Source of the DNA: an uncultured Paracoccaceae bacterium
GTDB taxonomy: Bacteria > Pseudomonadota > Alphaproteobacteria > Rhodobacterales > Rhodobacteraceae
Direction of reading: 5' to 3'
Length of the DNA: 64,000 nt
NCBI GenBank assembly: GCA_934500835.1
Contig: CAKSTR010000003.1
Coordinates: 62,001-126,000, forward strand
Of the stretch, positions 46,630-55,542 are shown piece after piece; the stretch's first letter is position 1; every line of letters starts with the position of its first letter. The notes under the pieces are model-generated. The model made no database searches. It was not told the origin of the DNA and was given only the letters and a program-made list of their open reading frames with translations. Position numbers and translations under genes: made by a program.

Positions 46630-47385
46630 CTACAGGTGATGCAGCACCAGGGGCCGGCCCTCGAAGCGTTCAACCCGCAGGGCCATGTCATACAGGGGTT
46701 CCAGAACCTCGGGCGTGAACACTGCGTCAGGGGGGCCTTCCGCCACGATGCGGCCTGCCTTCATGGCGACCACATGATCCGCCCAGGCGGCGGCGTGGTT
46801 CACCTCATGCAGCACCATCACCACGCTGCGCCCGGCGTCGCGCAGCCGGGCCAATTCCTGCATCAGGCTGCGGGCATGGGCCATGTCCAGCGCGGCCAGC
46901 GGCTCGTCCAGCAAAAGCCAGTCGGTGCCCTGTGCGAAGGCCATCGCCAGATGGGCGCGCTGGCGCTGGCCGCCCGAAAGTTCATCCAGGAAACGGTCGG
47001 CCAAACCGGCCAGCGCCATCTGCTCCATCGCCGCCTTGACCAGCGCATGATCCTGCGGTGTCGGGCGGCCGCGATGGTGCGGCCAGCGCCCGAAGGCCAC
47101 CAGTTCACGCACCCGCAGGCGGCTGGCGACGCCGGCATGCTGCGGCAGGATCGCCATCGCCTTTGCCAGATCCCCGGTGGGGGCGAGGGCAACGTCCAGC
47201 CCCTCGACGGTGATCCGCCCGGCCTGCACCGCAGACAGCCGCGCGATCAGAGACAGAAGCGTGGACTTCCCCGCACCATTCGGCCCGATCAGCGCGGTGA
47301 TCTTGCCGGCTGGCAGCGTCAGCGCGATGTCCGACAGGATCTGCGCCGCGCCGATCCGGTGGCTGACGCCCTCAACCGAAATCAT
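46630..47385 (-). CDS. Iron-chelate ABC transporter ATP-binding protein (FatE/VctC type)
   Basis: 251-residue ATPase: Walker A LIGPNGAGKSTLLSLIARLS, signature DELSGGQRQRAHLAMAFAQ, Walker B WLLLDEPLAALDMA, switch His in VVMVLHEVNHAA. Length and motifs fit the FecE/FepC group of Fe-siderophore importers. Last gene of the minus-strand unit SBP-permease-permease-ATPase; its ATG overlaps the upstream stop by 4 bp. Confidence 0.93.
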   Translation of the reverse strand: MISVEGVSHRIGAAQILSDIALTLPAGKITALIGPNGAGKSTLLSLIARLSAVQAGRITVEGLDVALAPTGDLAKAMAILPQHAGVASRLRVRELVAFGRWPHHRGRPTPQDHALVKAAMEQMALAGLADRFLDELSGGQRQRAHLAMAFAQGTDWLLLDEPLAALDMAHARSLMQELARLRDAGRSVVMVLHEVNHAAAWADHVVAMKAGRIVAEGPPDAVFTPEVLEPLYDMALRVERFEGRPLVLHHL

Positions 47386-48350
47386 CTCAGCCGTCCTTTC
47401 AACAAAAGCCCAAGGAAGACCAGCCCGCCCGCGAACTCCACCACGGCAGGCAGGGTGGAGTGCTGGCCAAGCACGCGCTCGAACAGGGTCTGGCCGCCGA
47501 TCAGCATCAGCCCGGCCAGAAGCATCGCTGCAAAAAGGACGTCGCGGTGCCGGTCAGATCCCGCCAGCGGCCGGGCAAGCGCCGCCACGATCAGGCCCAG
47601 AAAAGCCATCGGCCCAACCAGTGCCGTGGCCACCGCCACCAGCACCGCCACCAGCGCCAACACCAGCAACACCAGCCGGTCATGCGCCAGCCCCAGCGAC
47701 ACAGCCGCCGGCCGTCCCAGCGCCAGCACATCCAGTCGCGGCGACAGCCACAGCGCGACGGCGCCCGCCCCGGCCGTCACCACGGCGGCAAAGGGCAGAA
47801 GCCCGGCATCGACGCGGGAGAAACTGGCCTGCGCCTCGGCCTGCACAAGGGCATAGGCGTTGGGGTCCATCACCCGCGCCACAAACCCCGAGGCCGAGCG
47901 GAACAGGACCCCCAGAATCACCCCCGTCAACACCATGCGCGGAATGTCCTGCGCGCTTCGCCCCAAGAGAGTGCCGAACAGCAGAAGCGAGGCGGCGACC
48001 AGCACCCCCGCCTCGACCCCGAATTTGGCAAAGCCGGGCAGGGCGGCAAAGCCAACCGGGCCAAGAACGGCCACCTGCAGGGTTTGCAGGAACAGGAACA
48101 GCGCGTCGATCCCCATGATCTGCGGCGTCAGGATGCGGTTGCGGGTGACGGTCTGGAACAGCACGGTCGCCACTGCGATCGACACCCCGACCAGAAGCAG
48201 CCCTGCCAGCCGCGTGGCGCGCAGCGACAGCACGAATTGCCACTTCGGGCCCAGCCCCGGCAGCAGATAGACCGCCGAGACCACCGCCAAAGCCAGCCCG
48301 ACCGCCGCCAGCCGCAGGACCCTCCCCCCATCCGGTGCCCGCTCAACCAT
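47382..48350 (-). CDS. Iron-chelate ABC transporter permease (FatC type)
   Basis: 322-residue FecCD-family permease with about nine to ten hydrophobic segments. It has RNRILTPQIMGIDALFLFLQ, in place of the usual RNPLASPDLLG motif, which is typical of the FatC/VctG branch, and FLGLIVAALARPLAGSDRHR near the ATPase-coupling loop. It overlaps the partner permease by 8 bp and the ATPase gene by 4 bp. Confidence 0.92.
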   Translation of the reverse strand: MVERAPDGGRVLRLAAVGLALAVVSAVYLLPGLGPKWQFVLSLRATRLAGLLLVGVSIAVATVLFQTVTRNRILTPQIMGIDALFLFLQTLQVAVLGPVGFAALPGFAKFGVEAGVLVAASLLLFGTLLGRSAQDIPRMVLTGVILGVLFRSASGFVARVMDPNAYALVQAEAQASFSRVDAGLLPFAAVVTAGAGAVALWLSPRLDVLALGRPAAVSLGLAHDRLVLLVLALVAVLVAVATALVGPMAFLGLIVAALARPLAGSDRHRDVLFAAMLLAGLMLIGGQTLFERVLGQHSTLPAVVEFAGGLVFLGLLLKGRLR

Positions 48351-49275
48351 GGCGCGGCGCCCGCCACAACAGCCACAGGAACAGCGCAGCCCCGATCACG
48401 CCAAGGATCGACCCGACCGGCACCTCATAGGGAAAGATCACCAGCCGGCCAAGGATGTCGCAGGCCAGCAGAAGCGCCGCACCGCCCAGTGCCGTCACCG
48501 GCAGGCTGGCGCGCAGATTGTCCCCCATCAGCCGCGAGGTGATGTTGGGCACGACAAGCCCGACGAAGGGCACCATGCCCACCGTTGCCATGACCAGCGC
48601 CGTCACCAGCGCCACCACCACCAGCCCCAGCCGCATCACCGCAGCCGGATTCAGCCCCAGCCCGCGCGCCACGCCATCGCCAAGCCCCAGAATGGCAAAG
48701 CGGTCGGCCGCGAACAGGGCCAGCGCGGCGGCGGCGCCCGCGATCCACAACAGCTCGTACCGGCCGGCGATCACGCCCGAGAACTCGCCCGTCATCAGCC
48801 AGATCGAGACCAGCTGGATCAGGTCGGTCTGCCAGCCGATGTGCAGCACGACCGCCCCAAGAACGCCGGACCAGACCAGCCCGGCCAGCGGCACCATCAG
48901 AACCTCCTGCGGGGGCAGGCGGCGGATCATCAGCAGGAACAGGCCGGTGCCGGCCATGCCCGAGGCGCTTGCCACCAGCATCTTCAGCCAAAGCGGCGCG
49001 CCGGGCGCCAGCAGCGTCACCAGAAGCAGGCCAAGCGCCGCGGCCTCTCCGGTGCCGGTGGTGCCCGGCTCGACAAAACGGTTGCGCACCAGTTGCTGCA
49101 TCACCACGCCCGCCACCGCCAGCGCCGATCCGGTCAGCATCACCGCCAGCGTGCGCGGCAGGCGCGAGACCGACAGGATCAACGAGGCATCCCCCGACAG
49201 GCTGGCCACGCCAACCAGCATGCTGACCGCCGCAAGGGCGACCAGCACGGCAGCAAGGATCAGCGTCAGCCGCAC
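48343..49275 (-). CDS. Iron-chelate ABC transporter permease (FatD type)
   Basis: 310-residue FecCD-family permease. It has SRLPRTLAVMLTGSALAVAG, the motif VRNRFVEPGTTGTGEAAALG and VPFVGLVVPNITSRLMGDNL, all matching the FatD/VctD branch. The start is GTG at 49275, 4 bp after the binding-protein stop. It forms a heterodimer with the next permease. Confidence 0.92.
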   Translation of the reverse strand: MRLTLILAAVLVALAAVSMLVGVASLSGDASLILSVSRLPRTLAVMLTGSALAVAGVVMQQLVRNRFVEPGTTGTGEAAALGLLLVTLLAPGAPLWLKMLVASASGMAGTGLFLLMIRRLPPQEVLMVPLAGLVWSGVLGAVVLHIGWQTDLIQLVSIWLMTGEFSGVIAGRYELLWIAGAAAALALFAADRFAILGLGDGVARGLGLNPAAVMRLGLVVVALVTALVMATVGMVPFVGLVVPNITSRLMGDNLRASLPVTALGGAALLLACDILGRLVIFPYEVPVGSILGVIGAALFLWLLWRAPRHG

Positions 49276-49279
49276 GGCA

Positions 49280-50176
49280 CTACTTGGAGAAGGCGGCCAG
49301 CAGCTCGTCCAGCGTGGTGGTCAGCGAGGTATAGCCGCCACCCGCGATATAGACCGGGGCCGAGGACAGGGTGACGATCTGGCCCGTCTGTCCGGCCGTG
49401 GTGCCGGCAACCAGCGGATTGTCCAGCGTTTCGGCCGAAGCCGGCTCGCCTACCGCGGCAGAGCGGTCGATCAGGATGATCCAGTCGGGGTTCACCTCGG
49501 CGATGAACTCGAAGGACACGGCATCGCCATGAGTCTGCGGGTCCAGCTTCTCATGCGCTTCGGGCAGGCCGATGGAGGTATGGATCCAGCCGAAGCGCGA
49601 TCCTTTGCCATAGGCGGCGACCTTCGGCCCGTTGGTCAGAAGAATCAGCGCCCTCCCCTTGCCCTTTGCGGCCTCGGTCACGGCGGCGGTCCTGGCATCC
49701 AGGGCGGCCAGAAGATCGGTCGCCTTGTCTTCCTTGCCGAAAAGCTTGCCATAGGCCGCGATCCGGGCGCGGCCCTCGCCGACCACATCTTCCCAGATCG
49801 TCATGTCGATGGTGGTTGCGACCGGAGACAGCGCCTCGATCTGGGTCGCAGACCGCCCGCCGGCAATGATCAGATCGGGGGAAAGACCGGCCAGAACCTC
49901 AAGGTTCGGCTCGAACAGGGTGCCCACGGGGGTCGCGCTGGCGGCGACATCGCCCAGATAGTCGACATAAAGATTGTCCGGCACTCCGGCGACCGTGACG
50001 CCCAGTGCTGTCAGCGAATCAATGGCGGCAACATCCAGCACGGCGATGGTGGCGGGATGGGCCGGCAGGGTCACATCGCCGGTGGCGGTGACGATGGTCA
50101 CGTCCTCGGCCAGAGTCGGGACAGCGGTCAGGGCCAGCGCCGCGGCGATCGCGGCAGGGCGCAGATGGTGCAGCAT
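49280..50176 (-). CDS. Iron-chelate periplasmic binding protein (FatB/VctP/CeuE type)
   Basis: 298-residue class III binding protein. The signal peptide is MLHHLRPAAIAAALALTAVP with cleavage near LAED. The start at 50176 was chosen because GGAGAG lies 4-5 bp upstream; an in-frame ATG at 50188 has no ribosome-binding site. Family motifs: TIAVLDVAAIDSLTALGVTV, the helix DLLAALDARTAAVTEAAKGK and PDWIILIDRSAAVGE. Relatives bind catecholate or mixed siderophores. No Cys for a lipid anchor is seen. Divergent from the DUF2218 gene. Confidence 0.9.
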   Translation of the reverse strand: MLHHLRPAAIAAALALTAVPTLAEDVTIVTATGDVTLPAHPATIAVLDVAAIDSLTALGVTVAGVPDNLYVDYLGDVAASATPVGTLFEPNLEVLAGLSPDLIIAGGRSATQIEALSPVATTIDMTIWEDVVGEGRARIAAYGKLFGKEDKATDLLAALDARTAAVTEAAKGKGRALILLTNGPKVAAYGKGSRFGWIHTSIGLPEAHEKLDPQTHGDAVSFEFIAEVNPDWIILIDRSAAVGEPASAETLDNPLVAGTTAGQTGQIVTLSSAPVYIAGGGYTSLTTTLDELLAAFSK

Positions 50177-50303
50177 GAGTCTCTCCATACGTCTTGCGTG
50201 CGGCTGGGGAGACTGGCGACACGCGGGGGGCGCTGGGGTGATTACCGGCTTGCCGTGTCAGGGTCCAGTGGATATTCCGGGAAAAACAGTAAGGAATTAT
50301 TCG

Positions 50304-50597
50304 ATGATGGTCACCACCGCCTCTTACGCGACTGCGCACGGGTCCAGGTATCTGCAACAGCTGTGCAAGCATTTCGCCCATAAGGTCGAGGTCACGTTCG
50401 ACGAAACGAAAGGCCGCGCCGCCTTTCCGACCGGCACCGCGGACCTGACCGCCGATGCCACCTCGTTGAATTTCCGGATCGAGTCTGAAGACGCCAAGGC
50501 GATGATTCAGGCCCGCTTCGTGATCGACAGCCATCTGGTCACATTCGCCCATCGTGAGAATTTCACCGGGCTGAACTGGCAGGTTGTACCCGCCTGA
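50304..50597 (+). CDS. DUF2218 family protein of the iron-uptake island
   Basis: 97-residue protein of the DUF2218 family: GSRYLQQLCKHFAHKVEVTF, LNFRIESEDAKAMIQARFVI and DSHLVTFAHRENFTGLNWQV. These small proteins often lie beside siderophore-uptake genes; function unproven. AAGGAA precedes the ATG. The 127-bp divergent gap to the binding-protein gene and the 149-bp gap to the TonB receptor are the likely sites of iron control, but no clear Fur, RirA or Irr site was recognised by eye. Confidence 0.87.
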   Translation: MMVTTASYATAHGSRYLQQLCKHFAHKVEVTFDETKGRAAFPTGTADLTADATSLNFRIESEDAKAMIQARFVIDSHLVTFAHRENFTGLNWQVVPA

Positions 50598-50746
50598 CAC
50601 CAGAGGGCCGACTTCCTTTTCAGCCATCCCGGAATTAAAGTTGACAAAAATAGTTACCTTTGAGATGACACGCCCCGTGAGGTGATGAATCGACCCGCCA
50701 GCCCCTGCTGCCAGCGTTCCAGAAACATGCGGCAAAGGGGAAGCAA

Positions 50747-52987
50747 TTGTCCGGGACAACCATATTCAAAGCGGCCCTTTGGGCTTCGACCGCGCTTGCG
50801 GCAACGCTGGCGCTTGCAACGCCATCGCAGGCTCAAGACCCTGACGGGCAGAAGAAGCCCATCTTCCTTGGCGCCATCACACTGTTCGCGGACCGGCTTG
50901 GCCGCGCCCTGACCGATGTCCAGGGCCATATCTCGGTCGTTGACGGCGCAGAGTTGCACGAGCGCAACGTGCAGTCGCTTGAAGACCTTTTGCGCTATAT
51001 CCCCGGCGTCACGTCGGTCCGCCAGGTGTCGGGCGCCGATCCCTTCGGCGGCCAGACCGGCATCCGCATCCGCGGGGTCGAGGGCAACCGGATCCAGATG
51101 GTCGTCGATGGCGGCAGGATCCCCGAACGGATCATCGACGGGTCGCGCGACTATCTGGACTTCGGTTTCACCAAACAGGCCGATGTGGTCCGGGGTCCGG
51201 CCTCGGTCCTTTGGGGCGCCGATGCGCTGGGCGGTGTTCTGGCGCTTGAGACCATCGACCCCGAGGACCTGCTGAACGGGCGCGACCGCGGCGGTCAGGT
51301 GACGCTGGGCTATAAGGAAATCACCAAGGGCACCAATCTGGCCGTCGCCTTCGCTCAGCGTTTCGGCACCAATCTGTCGCTGCTCGTCGGACAGTCGCGC
51401 GGCGTCGACCATGAGTTGCGACTGACCAACGCCGATCCGAACGGCGGCCGCTGGGGCTGCAGCCGGCCTGTCCGGTTCGGCTCCGTCGATTGCGGCCATT
51501 TCAATCCGCTGGACCGCACCAGCGACCGGACCCTGGTCAAGCTGGTCTGGGACATCAGCGATACCCAGACGCTGAAATTCGCCTTCGACAAGCTGGACCG
51601 GCTGAGCGAGGTCGACGTGACCACGGCCCGCACCTCTGCCACGATCCTGGCCACCCCGCGCGAGCGTGACATCTTCCGCAGCCGCTATGCCGTCGATTAC
51701 GAAGCGACCCTCATCGGCCCGATCGACGAATTGCGCGCGACGCTGGCCTGGACTCCGTCGGGCTATGACCAGCACGCGTTGAACATCGCCAACACCGGCG
51801 GCGCGCTGACCCATACGCATGACTACACCAGCTATTCCGAGGATTTCTTTGAACTGGATGTTCAGGCGACCAAGCGTTTCACCTGGGGCGGCAGCGAACA
51901 TGTGCTGACCTTCGGCCTGGATTCGGACCGGGCCCGAACCAGCTATGCGCGTATCCGTCGTGTTGTGAACATCACTGACGGCACCGATGTCTGGAGCGTG
52001 CCGAACAGCTGGAACTTTACCGACGGCAGCACCACACGGGCCGACCTCTACATCCAGGACCAGATCACCCTTCTGGGCGGCAAGCTGGAACTGACGCCGG
52101 GCCTTCGCTACGCCACCTTCAGGATGGACCCCAAGCTGAATTCGGCCGTGGTCCCGTTGCCGGGCAACACGCCGACGGTGAAGGAGAAGGAAGACCTTCT
52201 GATGTCGATGGGCGCCACCTGGCGCTTCAACGACACCTATTCGGTCTGGGCGCACTACGGCGAAGGCTTCAAGATGCCAACGTTCCAGCAGCTTTTCACC
52301 TCATCCATGTCCGGATCGTTCGAACTGGTGCCCGCGCCCTGGCTGGTGCCGGAAGAGGTGAAAAGCGTCGAGATCGGCTTTCGGGGCGAATATGACCGCG
52401 GCTTTTTCGCGGTGAACGCCTTCAACGCGAAATATGACAACTTCATCGAAAGCTTCTGGTTCGTTCCGAACACCACGCCGCAGGAGATCAGCTACCGCAA
52501 CATCGCGTCGGTCGAAACCTGGGGGGTGGAGTTCGAAGGCGGCTGGCAGGTCAACGGCCGCCTGGGCCTGACCGGCTCCATCGCCTGGATGAACGGCAAG
52601 GCCATCGCCACCCCGGGGGCTGCGCCCACCCAGCATCTGGTGCCGCCGCTGACCGCGGTTCTGGGCGTGGACTATGACATGCCCGAAATGGGTTTGAAGG
52701 TGAATGCGACGACAACGCTGGCGCGTCCGGTGCTTGCCCTGAAAAGCACCAATTTCGCACCGCCGGGCTATGGCGTGGTTGATGTCGGGGCGTCGTGGAC
52801 CTTTGCCGAAAACGCCGTACTGAACCTGCGGGTGAACAACGTCTTCAACAAGAAATACTATGACCTCGCCTCGGCAAGCTCGGTGGCGCCCAGCGGTGTG
52901 CCGAACCCCACGCTGAACACGGTCCCGCCCGAACTGTTCACCGGCCCGGGGCGCAGCATCGCGCTGAACCTCGACTACAAGTTCTAA
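50747..52987 (+). CDS. TonB-dependent outer-membrane receptor (haemoglobin-family type, probable siderophore or haem)
   Basis: 746-residue receptor. A signal peptide ends ALATPSQA (about residue 29); a plug domain (about residues 55-170) has HISVVDGAELHERNVQSLED and RGPASVLWGADALGGVLALE; the beta-barrel ends in the terminal aromatic strand LNLDYKF. The start is TTG at 50747 with AAGGGG upstream. It resembles the haemoglobin/transferrin receptor family, but the FRAP box is FKMP (FKMPTFQQLF, near residue 507) and the NPNL box is absent, so haem use is doubtful. No tonB-exbBD is in the window. It needs TonB energy to move a ferric ligand into the periplasm, where the adjacent ABC system can take it. 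Confidence 0.9.
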   Translation: MSGTTIFKAALWASTALAATLALATPSQAQDPDGQKKPIFLGAITLFADRLGRALTDVQGHISVVDGAELHERNVQSLEDLLRYIPGVTSVRQVSGADPFGGQTGIRIRGVEGNRIQMVVDGGRIPERIIDGSRDYLDFGFTKQADVVRGPASVLWGADALGGVLALETIDPEDLLNGRDRGGQVTLGYKEITKGTNLAVAFAQRFGTNLSLLVGQSRGVDHELRLTNADPNGGRWGCSRPVRFGSVDCGHFNPLDRTSDRTLVKLVWDISDTQTLKFAFDKLDRLSEVDVTTARTSATILATPRERDIFRSRYAVDYEATLIGPIDELRATLAWTPSGYDQHALNIANTGGALTHTHDYTSYSEDFFELDVQATKRFTWGGSEHVLTFGLDSDRARTSYARIRRVVNITDGTDVWSVPNSWNFTDGSTTRADLYIQDQITLLGGKLELTPGLRYATFRMDPKLNSAVVPLPGNTPTVKEKEDLLMSMGATWRFNDTYSVWAHYGEGFKMPTFQQLFTSSMSGSFELVPAPWLVPEEVKSVEIGFRGEYDRGFFAVNAFNAKYDNFIESFWFVPNTTPQEISYRNIASVETWGVEFEGGWQVNGRLGLTGSIAWMNGKAIATPGAAPTQHLVPPLTAVLGVDYDMPEMGLKVNATTTLARPVLALKSTNFAPPGYGVVDVGASWTFAENAVLNLRVNNVFNKKYYDLASASSVAPSGVPNPTLNTVPPELFTGPGRSIALNLDYKF

Positions 52988-52997
52988 GAGAGAAAGC

Positions 52998-54725
52998 ATG
53001 GCTTCAGGCTTGCGTCTGACACTGATCCGCGCCGGAAGGCTGGCGCGGATCGCCGCTGGAAAAGGGCCGAGTCTCTGGATCGGCCTCGGGCTTTATGCGC
53101 TGATCATGGCGCTGAATTTCCTGGGGGTCTGGGTGTCGATCCGGCAGATCGCCTGGAGCAAGGCCTTCTACGACGCGCTTGAGGCCCTGGATGCGGCCGA
53201 GGCGATCCGGCAGGTCGGTGTCTTCTTCATGCTTGTCGGAACCTCAGCCGCAGCCTGGCTTGCCGCCGACTGGCTGCGCAAGAAGCTGTACATCCTTTGG
53301 CGCGCCCGTCTCACCGCCGCGGCGCTGGACCTGTGGATCGGCAACCGGGCCTACTGGCTGCTGCGCCCGGGCTTCGGCGCCACCGCTGTCGACAACCCCG
53401 ACCAGCGCGTCGCCGAGGATTGCCGATTGTTCATCCTGCGCTTCCTGGAATTCACGCTGGAACTGGTGTCCGAGATCGTCTCGCTGGTTTCCTTCGTTGC
53501 AATCCTCTGGTCGCTTTCGACCTTCGCCCTTGCCTTCACCGCCTTTGGCTTCGACATCACCATCCCGCGCTACATGTTCTGGCTGGCCCCGGTCTACGCG
53601 ATCGTCGCCACTCTGATCACCCATGGCCTTGGTCGCCAGCTGAAGCCCCGGTATTTTGAGCGCGAGAAGGTAGAGGCCGACTTCCGCCACGCCCTCGTCG
53701 GCCTGCGCGACCGCGCCGATACCGTCGCCCAGGGCGGCGGCGAGCAGACCGAGCGGCGCATCCTTGACACCCGCTTCGCTGCCATCGAAGGCAACTGGCG
53801 CCGCATCATGTGGGCCGAACTGAAGCAGGGCGCCTTCAGCCGGCCCTACTTCCAGACGGTGCTGCGCGTTACAACCTTCCTGGCGCTGCCGGCCTATCTG
53901 GCGGGGACGGTCACTCTTGGCGGGCTGATGCAGCTGGCATCGGCCTTTTCCAGTGTGACCACCACGCTCAGCTGGTTCCTGTTCAACTACCGCGATCTTG
54001 CCGAATTCGTAGCTGTCTGCGAGCGGCTTGACGGGCTGATGCAGGCCGCCCGGGCACCTGCGCCGCTGCCGGGTGCTCCGCGCGACATCAGCCGGGCGGT
54101 CTCGACTGACGGCGCCCTGCGGCTGACCCGGCTGCGGCTGGCCACGCCGGACGGCCGCTGGCTGGACATCGTGCCGGACCGGGTGATCCGGCCCGGCCAG
54201 GCGCTGCTGATCACAGGCGCCTCCGGTCAGGGCAAGACCACGCTTCTTGCCGCCATCGCCGGCCTTTGGCCCTGGGGCGAGGGGCGGGTGGAGCGGCCCG
54301 CCGGCCGGTTCTTGTTCCTGCCGGCCGGCGCGCCGGTGATGGGCGACGGGCTGGCGGGCGTCGCCTGCCACCCCGCCGATCCCGCAACGCAGGACCCCGC
54401 CCGCATTGCCGCCGTGTTGTCGCGGCTTGGCCTCGGCCACCGCCTGCTGGCCGATACGTCCGAGGCGGCGCTGGCCGGCCTGTCGATGGGCGAGCGCCAG
54501 CGCCTTGGCCTTGCCCGTGCCGTCCTGAACCGGCCGGACTGGCTTTTGATGGACGAGGCGACCTCGGCCCTCGATCCTGCATCCGAGGCCGACCTTCTGG
54601 CCTGGCTGCGCAGCGAATTGCCCGAGGTGACGATGATCGTCGTCGCCCACCGCAAACCCGCCGGGCTTCTCCCCGACGATGCCCTTCGAATTGGCCCCGC
54701 TGAACGCAAGGAAGATACCGGATGA
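52998..54725 (+). CDS. SbmA/YddA-like ABC transporter (fused permease-ATPase)
   Basis: 575-residue fused ABC protein of the ABC_membrane_2 / SbmA-BacA group. The N-terminal ~330 residues hold six membrane segments (SLWIGLGLYALIMALNFLGV, and others) with the family pattern FYDALEALDAAEAIRQVGVF and NPDQRVAEDCRLF. The nucleotide domain has Walker A GASGQGKTT (about residue 405), signature LSMGERQRLGLARAV (about 494) and Walker B WLLMDEATSALD (about 514). It starts 10 bp after the TonB receptor, so the two are co-transcribed. Relatives import peptides or act in siderophore handling; direction cannot be told from sequence. Confidence 0.9.
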   Translation: MASGLRLTLIRAGRLARIAAGKGPSLWIGLGLYALIMALNFLGVWVSIRQIAWSKAFYDALEALDAAEAIRQVGVFFMLVGTSAAAWLAADWLRKKLYILWRARLTAAALDLWIGNRAYWLLRPGFGATAVDNPDQRVAEDCRLFILRFLEFTLELVSEIVSLVSFVAILWSLSTFALAFTAFGFDITIPRYMFWLAPVYAIVATLITHGLGRQLKPRYFEREKVEADFRHALVGLRDRADTVAQGGGEQTERRILDTRFAAIEGNWRRIMWAELKQGAFSRPYFQTVLRVTTFLALPAYLAGTVTLGGLMQLASAFSSVTTTLSWFLFNYRDLAEFVAVCERLDGLMQAARAPAPLPGAPRDISRAVSTDGALRLTRLRLATPDGRWLDIVPDRVIRPGQALLITGASGQGKTTLLAAIAGLWPWGEGRVERPAGRFLFLPAGAPVMGDGLAGVACHPADPATQDPARIAAVLSRLGLGHRLLADTSEAALAGLSMGERQRLGLARAVLNRPDWLLMDEATSALDPASEADLLAWLRSELPEVTMIVVAHRKPAGLLPDDALRIGPAERKEDTG

Positions 54726-54850
54726 CCCGCCAAACTCAGACTTGGCACGAAATCCCGACCGGCACCGCGCCCGCCGATGACACGGAACGGCCGCGCACAC
54801 CGGCCCCTGCAAGCGTATCGGGGAACCGTGCGCGCCTGAAATTCCGCTGA
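54722..54850 (+). CDS. 42-residue micro-ORF coupled to the SbmA-like gene
   Basis: ATG at 54722 overlaps the ABC stop (ATGA, 54722-54725) and the frame runs to a TGA at 54848-54850. The product begins MTRQTQTWHEIPTGTAPADD and ends in a basic GNRARLKFR tail; it is Pro/Thr/Ala-rich and probably disordered. It is too different from HemP, the small haem-locus protein, to be called that. It could be a small member of the iron island or a chance frame. Confidence 0.4.
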   Translation: MTRQTQTWHEIPTGTAPADDTERPRTPAPASVSGNRARLKFR

Positions 54851-54936
54851 CACCCCAGACCGCGCCGCCGGTCTCCACGCCGGCACGCGGCATCTGCGGC
54901 ACGACCGGCTGCCGCCCCTGCCCGGATCGGCGGGCT

Positions 54937-54987
54937 TTCATCTTGGCCCAAATATCCCACGGGGGTCCGGGGGTGTGAAACCCCCGG
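54937..54987 (-). repeat. Intergenic hairpin-plus-tail repeat, copy E
   Basis: On the minus strand: hairpin CCGGGGGT / ACCCCCGG (54967-54987) followed by a tail CCCCCGTGGGATATTTGGGC then CAAGATGAA (54937-54965). It lies between the 42-codon frame and rpmJ. The rest of 54851-55092 holds nothing else recognised. Confidence 0.75.
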
Positions 54988-55092
54988 CCTCCGCCCGCGA
55001 AGGGCAATCCGGCCAATGGAAAAGGCCGCCCCGGTCTCCCGGTGCGGCCCTTGAATTCCAGCTTGCCGAAGGCGGCAAGGCCCGAGGGGCAA

Positions 55093-55218
55093 TCAGCCCT
55101 GACGTGCCTTGTAGCGCTTTTGCGTCTTGTTGATCACATAGACGCGGCCTTTGCGGCGCACGACCTGGCAATCGCGGTGACGCGTCTTCAGCGAGCGGAG
55201 CGAGTTGGCAACCTTCAT
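55093..55218 (-). CDS. rpmJ: 50S ribosomal protein L36
   Basis: 41-residue basic protein: [20 protein letters not shown] start, [20 protein letters not shown] end. This is the longer, Zn-independent type of L36, with one Cys instead of the CxxC ligands. AGGAGA precedes the ATG. It is isolated from the main ribosomal operons, as usual for this form, and lies just downstream of tRNA-Val on the same strand. Confidence 0.97.
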   Translation of the reverse strand: MKVANSLRSLKTRHRDCQVVRRKGRVYVINKTQKRYKARQG

Positions 55219-55290
55219 GGCTGTCTCCTTCCTGTCGCGGCGCATCACGCGCCAGATGAAAACCCATGCCCCCGGGATGGGGGCGGCGAA

Positions 55291-55365
55291 TGGTGGGCGG
55301 TACTGGGATCGAACCAGTGGCCACTACGATGTCAACGTAGTGCTCTACCGCTGAGCTAACCGCCC
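55291..55365 (-). tRNA. tRNA-Val (anticodon GAC)
   Basis: 75 nt on the minus strand. The acceptor stem is GGGCGGT pairing with ACCGCCC, the D-arm contains GCTCAGCGGTAGAGC, the anticodon stem CTACG/CGTAG encloses the loop TTGACAT with anticodon GAC, the T-loop is GGTTCGATCC, and the 3' CCA is encoded. It folds as a complete cloverleaf and reads GUC/GUU valine codons. Confidence 0.97.
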
Positions 55366-55542
55366 ACGCTGCCGTCCGATTCGCCACATGTCCTTTCGAT
55401 GAAACGAAAAGGACGCGGGGCGAACCGCGTCGGTGCTGGGTCTATATCCAGCTTGGCGGGTGCCCGCAAGGGGTTTTGGCTTTGCCGTGAAACCGGTATA
55501 CCGGAAAGGCGGCAGCTTCGCCGCATCCAGACGGGGCGCTCC

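Noticed and set aside
50747..52987. Firm call as haem receptor
   Set aside because: The family resemblance is there, but the FRAP and NPNL boxes are altered or missing and the linked ABC system is of siderophore type.
54722..54850. Small haem-uptake protein HemP
   Set aside because: The expected C-terminal R-L-x-x-T-x-x-G-K-L-I-L-T-K pattern is absent; the frame ends GNRARLKFR. Kept only as an unknown micro-ORF.
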